Assembly: GCA_011033025.1 (NCBI GenBank)
Contig: WFMF01000100.1
Span: 124,001-188,000 of the forward strand
Origin: Beroe forskalii
Lineage: Eukaryota > Ctenophora > Nuda > Beroida > Beroidae
Direction of reading: 5' to 3'
Length of the DNA: 64,000 nucleotides
In this document: piece by piece, positions 20,187 through 31,660 of the stretch
Numbering within the stretch: position 1 is the first letter of the stretch
Layout: the number at the start of each line of letters is the position of its first letter
Notes under the pieces: generated by a model
Told to the model about the DNA's origin: nothing
What the model saw: the letters and a program-made list of their open reading frames with translations, nothing else
Databases searched by the model: none
Position numbers and translations under genes: made by a program

Positions 20187-22259
20187 ATGTTCAGCTGTAA
20201 AACGTCCCCGTCGGAGGACGCCATTCTACGGTCCTCACTACGTTCGCCCATATCGCTGCCTGCCGGAGACACCAACAGCGGCTGCAAGGTCATAGACCTC
20301 AACTTCCACGGGGCCACCGTTCATGTGAGTCTGTTTTATTAAACACAGATATAAACAGTGTTTGTTTTAAGGGCTTTTGTATGCGTCAGTTGGTTTGTCT
20401 CTGTTATTTCAAGCGTGAAACTGAACTTTGTCCGTGGTCTGATACATGTCATTATGTCATTTCCGATTTCCCCTTATTAACTTCTGGGTTTCCCCTCTTG
20501 ATTTCATGGCAACAATAAAACGCTCACATGTTTTCAGATCGGGGAAATTTCGTTCTACAATAACTACTCTGCTTACGTCACAATAAAGTTCAGGAAGCGT
20601 TCTTTATCCGGATTTCCAGGTACTGGTGTGCTGAATGTACCCTGCTCAATGTACACCGCTCAATCTACCCCGCTCAATCTACCCCGCTGAATTAACCCCG
20701 CTTTTATTTGAGAACTACTACGATAATATTATAGTGATTCTCATCAATCAAGTAATTGATTAATGAATCGTTGACATCGCTATTGCAGCCGTTTTATTTG
20801 TTACCATAGCACGTAGTTTGATAATCATTTAAAAAATAATATATTGTGAACTATTCCTTATAAATTCCCTGCCCTGCCCAATTGCCCATCCCAGACCAGC
20901 CTCGATGCGGCTCAGTGTGGAACACTCTGGTCCCTAAAACCCGTCTCATGATCGATCCTCACTGCGAAAACGGAGGACAAGATTTCAAGATATTCGGTCC
21001 TGGGCAGGTATGTCACGATGAATGGATGAGGAAATCGACGTTTATTAATTCTTATCAATCATCGTCATTTTTGAGGTTAAATGTTTTAATAAAGCCTGAT
21101 CTCTGCAGATCAAGTCAAAGAGGTGAACCTGTTACGAAGATCTAGTCTGCAAGCTATTTATTTAGTTTTTTGTGGGGTGATTCATCTATTTGAAACTAAA
21201 CGGTATGTTTCCTCCTCAGATGCTCGACGACACTGACGAAGTGACGGGGCTACGCTTCATCTGCAAACAGCCCTCACCTCACTGGAAAACCTTCGGAATC
21301 GAGGAAATAAAGTGCTACAGCAGAGCCGAAATGGTTTGTGGCATGCTTTCTTTCTTTGATATTTGTTTTGACGGAATTTTATTCCTACGTGATGAAAGTT
21401 GATGGCGGGTGGTCGAAAATCTAGAAAAATTCAACCTGGGTCATGACATTCTACTCTTGTTACCTCGTGTATTCAATGTTTTCGATTTAGGATTTTCAGC
21501 TGTAATATGATCCGTGCAGTGAAAGTTTCATGGTTTTGATAATGAAGTGAATTTTCATCATCTTCAATTGTTACAGTGCAATTCACAGCTGTTGCCCAAT
21601 ATATGACATATTGCTCAACTTCAAGTGATTGTCGTTTGTTTAGTCGTAAAGTCATCAGTTTTATGCATCTTGACAGTCAAGTTATTCTTGTTTATTTCAC
21701 AAGATCGTGCATTTGCTTATAAACTCTGCCACTCTTCACTGTTTTATTAATTTTTCTTATCATTATTAATTTTTCTTATTTTTCTTATTTTTTCTTTTTT
21801 TGCTTTATTGACTGATGACTTACCTTCCCTCTAGATTGTGATATCGGTAGTCTGGACTCTGGAGGAACGTGTTTTCCCTATCTTTGCCTGCTGATAGTAC
21901 TCATGAACCTAATTTTACCGTATTTCTTCAATAGATAAGAATCCCACTTACCACTCTTTTAGCCCAGGCGCCCACTCACCACTCTTTCATCCCAGGCGCC
22001 CCCTCACGACTCTTTCCCTCAGGCTCCCACTCCGAGGGGTTGTAAACCGGAGGATCCCCTCGCAGAGCTCTCTAAGACAGGCGGGAGTGGCCCCTCGCCC
22101 AACCTGCCCAACACTAACAACGTAGCCATCTACCTCCAGAACCTGCATTCTCTCTCCAGCATCACAGCGCAGGCGCTAGCGCCTTCCCTCACTGCGCAGG
22201 CGCTAGGGCGCTTTGACGATGATAATTGTTATGAGATAAATACACTTGCCTACAACTGA
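20187..22259 (+). CDS. NICN1: Nicolin-1, tubulin polyglutamylase complex subunit
   Basis: Five in-phase exons: 20187-20324, 20538-20619, 20895-21007, 21220-21333 and 22023-22259. They encode about 228 residues, close to the ~213 of vertebrate nicolin-1. Matches recalled from human NICN1 include CKVIDLNFHG / VLVIDVTF, IGEISFYNNYSAYVTIKFR / LQEITFKNYYTAFLSIRVR, LRFICKQPSPHWKTFGIEE / LRLILRQPSPLWLSFTVEE, and the C-terminus GRFDDDNCYEINTLAYN / GRFDVDGCYDLNLLSYT. NICN1 is a subunit of the TTLL1-containing tubulin polyglutamylase complex that modifies axonemal and neuronal tubulin. The start is the first ATG in phase with exon 1. The last exon carries an internal 7-codon duplication (AQALAPS/AQALG). 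Its acceptor is preceded by two further copies of itself (see findings). Confidence 0.88.
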
Positions 22260-23178
22260 AATGTTGCAGCTTGTTATAGAACCCTCTGACGTTTTCATCG
22301 GTGTCTATAATACATGTTTCAGCATGGCATAGAACCCATTGATATTTTCATCGGTGTTTATAATACATATACACTTGCTTGATTGGGCTTGTATTGGTTT
22401 AGAACGTTGCCTTTCGGAGTTTCAGGACGTATCCTGCGCCCCAGGCAGCATCCAAAATGGACTCGATCGGCGCCTGTCCATGTATTTATGATTGTATATA
22501 TAAAAGAGAGGCCGGACCAGAAGGTCCGCAAGAGGATAGCCCCGGGGTTTCGCGTGTTGAAATTTTATATGAGTATGCAGTTAGTCATTAAATCGGGTCA
22601 TTGGAGAATTGAGGTAAAAGCTTGAGGCGGACTGAAATTTGACCTCTTTTAAACTTACTCAGTTTCCTTTTATCTTAATTCTTTATACTTTAATACGATT
22701 TGATTCACGGTTGTTGCGTTTGCACAAAGTTTAATGAGCTGAATTGAGCAATGAGCATAGAGCGGATCCTCGTTAGGTTACAGTTTCTTCTTTTTCTTTC
22801 CATGGTTATTTTTACTCTTTTTGTATGTTTTTCATTTCAGAAGACTAATAATTTATTTTCAGATAATTGTAAATATGTAAAGATGTAAGCTATTTGTATT
22901 TATATCATTGTATTATTTAAATTAGTTTTACTCTCATAATGCCCTTAAGTTATTTTTAGGATTTTGATGGAAAGACATTTACGCTGAAGTTTTTCCCAGT
23001 GCTGCGCTAAAGAGAACTTTTATTTTGTTCATCAACATTTTTTATTTTGATTGATTTTTGATTCATTAATGAAATTGAAAAATGTTGATACATTGTCCAT
23101 TCATCGATAGCAGACCCAAATTAATTGAATTATGTATTGTTTTGCTAAGTGTAATCATTACTCCTCCTGTAGGGTGTG
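22260..23178. other. Intergenic region between NICN1 and HAPSTR1
   Basis: No gene supported. Two copies of TTTTCATCGGTGT(C/T)TATAATACATNT lie at 22293-22318 and 22347-22372; a related phrase (TCGGTGTCTCTAGTACGTAG) recurs in a HAPSTR1 intron near 23780. An acceptor-like TGTAG at 23168-23172 just before the HAPSTR1 ATG suggests a 5' UTR intron. Confidence 0.45.
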
Positions 23179-24705
23179 ATGTCTAATAACCGGGAGTTCA
23201 TCACCCCGGCTGAGGCGGAGTGTTTGCTGCAACTTGAGGAGGAGCACAGTTCAGCTTTAGAGGTAAACTTCACTACTTTTTTACATTCTAACGTATAACA
23301 TTCTACTTGTTTACATTCCACCGTCTGATTTATATGGTACAAAATAGGCAATTCAGCATCCCCTCATCGATTGACAGCCATGAGCAATTTTGGCCATCTT
23401 TGACCCCCTTCCCCGTCTTTCAGTATCCTTCAGCATTGGCGAACCCTCATTGGCGAACTCTAACACTCCATTTTCCAGGAGAACTTGGTACCTACTGACT
23501 AACAAAACTAACTCCTTGACTAACTCTTTAGTCCTTGACTAACTCCTTGACTAACTCCAGTCCATTGTTCAGGAGATAGAGAACATTCAGCACATCCTGT
23601 GGCTGAACTTCCAGGACAGTGCTCACTGCACTGCTGCCTTGTGCAAGGAAAGGAGTGGTAACCACAGCAACATGGTGCAGTACCAGTTCCAGAGGGCTGC
23701 CATTGCTGTTACCAGGCTTTACAAGGGTGAGTTAACAAGGGTTACATTGCTGTTACCAGGCTTTACAAGGGTGAGTTTCGTCGGTGTCTCTAGTACGTAG
23801 ACTCCTGCTCGATTGGGTTCAAATGGTTTTAGACCCTGTGACTAAACAGGTAAACCTGATACATTCCCCGGGCCATGCCCTTAAGAAGTTTTCCACCACT
23901 TGAGCACTTGAAGACTTCAATCTTCACTGCCCACCTTAAAATTCTCCGCGTTTTCAGACAGTGTTGACGCTATAGAAAGGGCCTTTGAACTGGGACAGCA
24001 GTACGGTGGCTTGGAGTGCAGAAGGAATGTCTCCAAATGGGCCAAACGAAAACAGAGGAAGATCAACAGGCTCGACTTACTGCGTGAGTTGATTGCACTG
24101 GATTTGGTAGCGTTATTGTGAAGGAATTTAATAACTGATGATGAACGATATTATAGTTAGCACTTTTTGAACTTATAACAACTAAGAATGCTGTAGTATT
24201 TACAAGTAACTTTCTTTTCTAAATTAGACTTGAAATTCCAGACTCTATTCCTAACATTATCCACTAAACCCTTCCAGGACAACTAACCACGCCCTCCACC
24301 ACTCCCTCCACCTCTGACACTGACAGTGACGATCATCTGAGCGGTGTGTTGTCCGGCCTCGGAGTAGCCTCACCACGTGCCGCGCCGCGCGCCACATCCC
24401 CCCGTGGCGCGCAGTGCAGTATGTCGCGCGTGGGCGAATCGAGCGGTCTCCAGTCACCGTGCAGCAGGCAGGGGGCTGAAGAAGAGGGCGAGGAGGAAGA
24501 GGGACAGACAGGTAGACAGGCGGAGAGACAGACAGGTAGACAGCCTGAGAGACAGACAGGTAGACAACAATCCCCGCCTACCAGCCCGCCCCATTCCTCC
24601 GACGCTGAATCCCCCTCACGATACGTCAGCAGGAAACGCAAAGCTGAGTCCCTCTTTGATGAGTTTCTGGAAACGGTTCACAGTGCCAAGCGAAACAGGA
24701 AATGA
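23179..24705 (+). CDS. HAPSTR1: HAPSTR1 / C16orf72-like nuclear stress-response protein
   Basis: Four in-phase exons: 23179-23262, 23573-23726, 23958-24083 and 24278-24705, about 263 residues. The diagnostic block is YQFQRAAIAVTRLYKDSVD...RAFELGQQYG...RRNVSKWAKRKQRKINRLDLL. It aligns with human FQNAATAVTNLYKESVD...RSFDIGIQIGYQRRNKDVLAWVKKRRRTIRREDLI. HAPSTR1 (TAPR1) partners the E3 ligase HUWE1 in stress signalling; its N-terminal helical domain mediates dimerisation. The C-terminal part here is low complexity, with a 33-base tandem repeat (RQTGRQ(A/P)E units near residues 190-205), and ends in a basic segment (SRKRKAES...SAKRNRK) that fits a nuclear localisation signal and matches the KRNR end of the human protein. 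Exon 2's donor is duplicated 44 bases downstream. Confidence 0.85.
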
Positions 24706-25910
24706 CGAAATGGGGGTGTTTAGTTTATTACAAATCGAGAGTATTTAATATGAAAACGGCAAATTATTCGAAGATTGAAGAATCAAGAATACTGGACAGT
24801 GATTTTAAGACAGATTTTATGATCTTTAAATTGAGCTTAATAACTTGTCGTTGAATGATAACTCTGGAAAGCTTTGCGCTTCATTTCAGAGTTATGAAGA
24901 CTAAACTTTGAACCGATTGTTGTTTATTAAAAAATGTTTAAAACGATCAAACTATTATATGAAACTAGGGGAGGGTTTTATATGTACTTTTTGTTTGATT
25001 AGAAGGTTATAAATTAGAGGTAAAGCTGGTATTTGTTTTATGGCTGGGTACTTGCTTATTAAGCCTTGTGGGTGTCAATTATTCTTACACAGAATGACAT
25101 ATAAAGGGCATGATGAACAGCACCGCATTAAACCGTCACAATTTGTGGATAATAGGAAACATTTATTCTTGCTCCTACAATACGGAGAGAATTTTCTTTC
25201 CCGTGTATTAATAAGTACTTTCCTGGTAAATGGCTTATTGAAAATATTCGACGTCAATGACAATTATATTCATTTTGAGATGAATATTTGTGATATGTTT
25301 ATAGGTAATATAGTCGTAGATTAATTAGCTACCCGTGGGGCGTGGGCTTTCGGTTTTTACGTAGAAATCATAACCAATTATTGTTGAAATTACTTTCATT
25401 TGGGTATTGGTTTTCAATATTCAATAGCTTAAATTCATCGAATTATAACTTTCATCTCCTTGATATAATTAGTTGTTGTCACGTCTTTTTTCACTGCATT
25501 AAGATAAAGATTTCCTTTCTCAAGACCGTTTTGACAAAAGTTAACGCCTAACGGATCAATCTCGGAGATTTCTTTATTAATTAATCATTAATTTGATTCT
25601 TCCATTAACTCACTAAGCAACCATAAATTACTGGTATGATGTACACGTTTTCATTTAAAAATATAGTTTTCATCTCGGAGATTTACACATCAATACGGAC
25701 TACTGAGCTTTCTTGTTTATATCTCAAAAAGACTTCTTCCTTCGTCAAATATTTACCTGTTATTATAATCTGTGTGAAGTAGACTGTTTTTGTGATTAAA
25801 TCAACTTAGTTTCTCACCAAAAGATGTTCTGGTATGCCTTTTACTAAATTTACCAAGAATTTGTTTACACTAGAGAGCTGTGTAATGGCTCGGTACCACA
25901 GTAAAATGTT
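24706..25910. other. HAPSTR1 3' flank; no gene
   Basis: Short open frames here (for example 25040-25324) are AT-rich and lack protein-like character. The sequence is probably 3' UTR and spacer. Confidence 0.5.
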
Positions 25911-25916
25911 ATAAAA

Positions 25917-27407
25917 CGTAAGGCGCGTGGTTTATACAATTGTGAAATTCTTCTAAACTTTGTTCGCACGTACGTATTTATCCGCGCAAGCGTGGATTTC
26001 ATGGTGACTACCAAAGCTAGCAGCTAGCCGGCCGCGCGCACACTGAAAGTTTCGAGTCAGCTCGACGGACGTTGCCCCGTCTATTTCTTCTGACTGGATT
26101 GCAAAGTGACGTCCAAATGTGGAACGTTGCGCCGCGCGCGAGGGTAGTGGGTAGGGTAACATCCTACGACGAGTCAGCTTCCTAAGCCCGCATAGGTGTG
26201 TGTACGCGCCGCGCGCTTCCCTACGGGACACACTGGGGAAGCGCGCGTCGCGAGCCACACAGGGATATACGTGTTTAGCAAGAGTCAGCAGGCATCTCCA
26301 ATTTGTGTTAGGGGCCATCCATAAAAGACTTCCGCAGCGAGGGGGAAAGGGGAGTCTAGCCAATGCGGATATAGGGGGGATTGTTTGGCCAAATGCGGAC
26401 GTCCGCAGTTTATGGAAATTTTGTTCGATTTGACGGTTATTTCACTAGAAAATCGTAAAATTTCGGACCCAGAATGATGACTCAGAAGATCAAGATTTTA
26501 AAGAAAAATGCGGACAAGGGGGAGGGGTCTAAAATGGCCGAAAGTAATGATGGACCGGGCAGTTTAGATAATAAAAATTTTCGATTGTATGATGAAGTTA
26601 AATCTGAAAATTAAAACCGAGTATCACACTCATAGTTCATACTCAACGTTGACTTAAGCATTGATTCATTGTATTATATTGTCATTTTTCCAAATTCACA
26701 ATGTACTGTGCCCATATCCAATTCAATTTGGCCAATCTTAAATTGCTCTAAATTCACATTCATTTCCGTTTATATTATCAACTCAGCATTGATTTAAATC
26801 AACCGACTTCTGCCACAGATTTATGAAAAGGTGCTATCTGAAATAGTCTCCACAATGCCAGCCCAAACCTGTTCTCTATCTTCAGATCTTGGATTTCAAG
26901 GCAAAACAGTGAACATGTCATTCTTTCAAACACTACAACACAGCAGTCAACATCATATCAAAAAAGCACTTGCATAGAGGTGATCATAATCTGCATGTGC
27001 AGAATACCTATCCATAGCAGCAGCGCAACTTAGTCTGGCTTTGCCTTGACAAGCTCAAATTTAATGGTGTGTGCCTTGTGCTTATTACTTCCCCACATGT
27101 GGTATGTGACACCTACCTGAATAGACCCTTGTGCAGTCAATTATACATCATTTTTTGTGTCATGTTTGAGTGTGAGGATCAATGAAATTAAAGGGGCGTT
27201 TTCTTAAAAATCAATTTGAATGGGCTAACATATCTTTCACAGTTCAAACTGGAAAATTTTCTACTTATATGCAGGGAGATATGCGATGTCTGTTACAAGA
27301 CGTAATATTTGATTTGCAGTCATTTTTACAATATCAGTGTTTTATGATTGGTCCTCCATTGTTCATAATGGCTTGGTTCTCCCTTTTTCAAACAATATAT
27401 CCAACTT
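25917..27407 (+). repeat. Long repeat unit, copy 1 (uninterrupted by LINE/hAT)
   Basis: From ACGTAAGGCGCGTGG to CAAACAATATATCCAAC this unit is matched by copy 2 (28368-33823) along its length. It includes a CGTACGTATTTA(T/A)CCGCGCAAG start, a GGGGCCATCCATAAA block, and an AT-rich 3' half with TGAAATTAAAGGGGCGTTTT. It carries a private ~220-base block (26062-26281) that includes a small MITE. Copy 1 preserves the empty sites for the two insertions in copy 2. No coding sequence is recognised. Confidence 0.8.
26179..26281 (+). mobile_element. GC-rich hAT-like MITE (TTSCTAARC family), copy 2
   Basis: A 103-bp element, TTCCTAAGCCCGCATAGG...ATATACGTGTTTAGCAA, flanked by GAGTCAGC at 26171-26178 and 26282-26289, a clear 8-bp target duplication. 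A third GAGTCAGC at 26054-26061 marks the other edge of the block missing from copy 2 of the host repeat. Confidence 0.88.
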
Positions 27408-28367
27408 GTTGAACTTGATTGCTTTTAGCATTGACTGAGGGAGACCCCATAGTAAAACACTAAGAATGCAAAAATGGATTCAAATCAGAACTACTTTACA
27501 CCGCTGGTTTACTGCCAGTTTCGAGAATACAACATTGAAATGATTATATTATTTCTCGTCTTCAGAAAACTCCAATGGTGATAAGCACCTTCCTGAGATC
27601 ATGAATTAGTTAAATTAAATTTAAAAAATTGTTCAAATTGATGTAATAAATTATCAAAAACAGTTTGAATAAAAAGGTAAAAAACAACTGTTATCAAACT
27701 CTGCTACCTTATGGAATAAAGAAAAATATCTGATCATGCCTACATAATGATATAGCATGGAAGAACAACATCTGATTAACCAGAATGTAATTAAAAAACA
27801 AGCCTATAATTGAAAGTATAAATAATGGTGGTCATAGCAACCACAATAAGAATTTAAAAAACTACTGTCATTATCATCAAACACACAACCCTCGATAGTA
27901 TCAATGGCCAAAGCCTAACATTAAAATTCATAGGTAATCAAAAGTCCTAAGAACCTATCTAAATCATACTAAATCCTGTAGTATTAATAAGTTCTATAAA
28001 AGTTAGATAAAACAATTAGATAAAAAATTCACAAAAGCTGGATCCTCAGATCCAGCACCAGCATCCTTCTGCACATTAAAGAAGTAGAACAAGCAACAAC
28101 GCCCGCCTGGTTTTTCTTTATTCAATCCAAATGGTCTCAAAGTCAATAGTTTGTTCGTCCACCTTTGTTCTGACTGATCTAAGTTTTTTAGGGCTTACCT
28201 CTAAAACAGTGAAAGAGTAATTGCTGTTAAAGTGATCAACTGACTCAAAATTGTGAGAGCTTCAAGTAGATGTTCTGCTAATGTTTTTTTCATCTGATTC
28301 ATTGATGATATCATCTCATCAATATAGCCTACATGAGACCTATGTCCAACTATCCAGTTTGTATAAA
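27408..28367. other. Spacer between the two long repeat copies; no gene
   Basis: AT-rich. A minus-strand frame at about 28130-28330 has some retroelement-like flavour but is too short to assign. Confidence 0.4.
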
Positions 28368-29436
28368 CGTAAAGGCGCGGCGTTTATACAATGATGAAAT
28401 TCTTCTAAACTTTGTTTGCACGTACGTATTTAACCGCGCAAGCGTGGATTTCATGGTGACCTCCCAAGCCGCGCGCGCATACTGAAAGTTTCAAGTCAGC
28501 AGCATCTCCAATTTGCTTAAGGGGCCATCCATAAAGCTAAGGACATCCCCAGCGAGGGGGAGTCTAGCCAATGCGGACATAGGGGAGTGGGGGTGCAGGT
28601 GTTTAAATGCGGACGTCCGCAGTTTATGGAAATTTTGGTCGATTTGACGGTTATTTCACTAGAAGTCGTAAAATTTTGGGCTTAGAATGATGACTCAAAA
28701 GATTTTTCAAAAATGCGGACGTCCTGGGGAGGGAGGTGTTTCTGAAATGCGGACAGGGGTTTTAAAATGGCCGAAAGTAATGATGGACCAAGCAGTTTAG
28801 ATAATTAAAATTTTCGATTGTATGATGGAAGTTAAATCTGAAAATTAAAACGGAGTATCACACTCATACTGAATGTTGACTTTAGCATTGATTCATGGCA
28901 TTATCATTTTTCTAAATTCACAATGTACTGTGCCCAAATCCAATTCAATTTGGTCAATCTTAAATTGCTCTAAATTCACGTTCATTTCCGTTTATATTAT
29001 CAACCCAGCATAGATTCAAATCAACCGACTTCTGCCACAGATTTATGAAGAGATGCTATCTGAAATAGTCTCCATGATGCCAGCCCAAACCTGTTCTCTA
29101 TCTCCAGATCTTGAATTTCAAGGCAAAACCATGATCATGTGACATGTCATTCTTTCAAACATTACAATGCAGCAGTCAACAACATATCAAAAAAAGCACT
29201 TGCATAAAACTGATCATAATCTGCATGTGCAGAATACCTGTATCCATAGCAGCAGCGCAACTTAGCCTGGCTTAGCCTTTGTAACTTGGCAAGCTCAAAT
29301 TTAATGGTGTGTGCCCGCACAAACAATATTCACCTGTGACTTAACTTTATATTATTATATATAAGATCTTCTTGGCTTGATTACTGAGCCTTGTGCTTAT
29401 TAATCCCCCACATGTGGGATGTGACATTGTGACACC

Positions 29437-30470
29437 TACCTGAATATTTGTTACTGCCAATAACCAAAATGATGCATATAAGCTGGCTAATAAGGTCCTT
29501 AAATCAATTTCAACATACATGAAAGCTAATCAACTCCATATCAACCTTGGCAAATGTGCCTATATGTACTTTAGACCTAACCTTAACCACAGTGAGCGCC
29601 TATCCTGTGCTCGGTGCTCCATATACAACCATGACCTAACCCTATCTTTACACAATCAGAAGATCAAGAAAGTTGATAAAATAAGATTTCTAGGTGTAAT
29701 AATTGATGATAAACTGAATTGGGATAGTCAAATTGAACACCTTGAAAATAAAATCTTATCTACTATCGTACTTCAAAGCGTGTTAAGAAATTTATACCCT
29801 CCTCACACTTCTCCAAAATCTACCAATCACTATTCTTACCACACCTTACCTATGGATTATCCTGCTGGGGAGGTGTCTATCAGTCTAAGCTACAAAAAAA
29901 CTGTTCAATCTACAGAAGCTGTATACGTATCCTATTTGGTGAATCTTATTCATTTGACCATCCTGAGTATTATGCCTCCTGTGCTAGAGCTAAAACATAT
30001 GTAGAACACACTTCTATGAAAACCTTTGATCTTGAACATACTAAACCATTATTTAATAAGCATAGGCTACTTACTCTTCAGAATATCTATACGCTAAGGT
30101 CTTTGATGGAGATCCTTAAAACATTGAAATACCAGTCACCATCCCAATCTATGACAACCTTAAACTTTGCTCAAGAACTAATAATTTTAAACTCCTTGTT
30201 CCTAAACACAACCTAGATATATCTAAGAATAACTTTTTGTACATCCTGTTAATGCTTGGAACTCATACATCACAAAATTTTAGACCCACCTGACCTGACT
30301 GATTTAGGAGAATCAAATAAACTTATGATTGTAATTCCTGGTTCCAAAAAGAATTCAGATCTTACAATACCAATAGGAACATTTAAGAATCGCTTAGAAC
30401 ATCTCCTCTTCGAAAAACAAAATTCTGGAATAGTTAATTCTTGGAATAAGGAAAATATTTCATGAGTATA
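29437..30470 (+). mobile_element. Non-LTR retrotransposon (LINE) 3' remnant, reverse-transcriptase C-terminus
   Basis: Translation gives the thumb-region signature of CR1/Jockey-type reverse transcriptases: FVTANNQNDAYKLANKVL, then NQLHINLGKCAYMYF and VDKIRFLGVIIDDKLNWDSQ. After a frame change come KPLFNKHRLLTLQNIYTLRS and ILKTLKYQSP, and in a third frame TFKNRLEHLLFEKQNSGIVN. The 5' end is truncated (no endonuclease or catalytic FADD block is present). At least two frame changes show that it is dead. The sequence after 30470 to ~31475 has no recognised content and may be its 3' UTR or another insertion. Confidence 0.85.
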
Positions 30471-31660
30471 TCAACATTTAAGTTATAATAAAAGTTCATG
30501 TTGATACTTCACTTGACAAACCAATGCTACCTGAATAAGTATCCGACATCCATTAACAAAGTAAAAAAACTGTACCCCCGTATCAAGAATTTTACTATTT
30601 TTCTAAATTTGAAATCAAACTAATGTTCTCAACATAGCAGCTCCTGGCTTGGTATGATTTGAAAATTGAAATCAAAATAACTCAAATTTAGATAAATGCA
30701 TCTCCTTCATCCGTATAAAATTAACCCTGCCCCCAATTTCCCCATTTCCTTGCCCTGTCTCTTCCCTTGGTACCCACCTATGCCTTCCCTTATTAATATA
30801 TTATGACAAGCAATAAACTTTCACTAATTTGCATGTGCCATTCTCATAATTTTTTTTCTTGCTTAATTTTATCCATCCATGATCCCACCCACTGTCCCAG
30901 GGATGTGATTAAGCTGACAAGGCGAGAGCATCCTTTAGCTGCAGTGAAGTGTGTCACCCAAAAGTTGAAACTATCAAAATAATATAATACTGAACTGGGA
31001 TTGCCTGAATTATTGGTTAACTTAAGCCAACAAGGCATCTCTTGCATACTGAATAAGTACCATAGACACCTAGGCCTAAACTAGGATCAGTCGATTAAGA
31101 AATCAAGATCTCAGATCAATTATCCTACCCTAAAGCCTGAAACAACTACTCAATTTTCCTTTTTTTCCTTGCTATCCTCCCAAAACCTCCAAACCATCCT
31201 CAGATTAATACCCAGATTAATCTCAACCCTGTATTAACTTAGCAAACCAACAATTTTGCTATTCAGTTAATCTGCAAGGCTGAGTCCTTTCAGTAAAAAT
31301 ATCTCTATCTGTACTATATCTGTACTCTTGAAGTTCTTGAAATTTCTGTTTAAAAAGGGTGCCATTGAAAACGATATTTGAGATTTCATACCAGATTTAT
31401 TTATTACTGTGTTTTTCAATAAAGAAATTCTGTAAGCTATAAAGATTAATCTTTGTTTCACTAATCTTTGTTTCACTAATAGACCCTTCTGCAGTCAATT
31501 ACACATAATATTTTGTGTCATGTTTGAGTGTGAGGATCAATGAAATTAAAGGGGCGTTTTCTTAACAATCAATTTGAATGGGCTAACATATCTTTCACAG
31601 TTCAAACTGGACAATTGTCAACTTATATGCAGGGAGATATGCAATGTCTGTTACAAGGCA

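Noticed and set aside
28130-28330. Minus-strand segment with a LINE- or Penelope-like C-terminal flavour
   Set aside because: About 45 codons only, no diagnostic motif, frame ends quickly.
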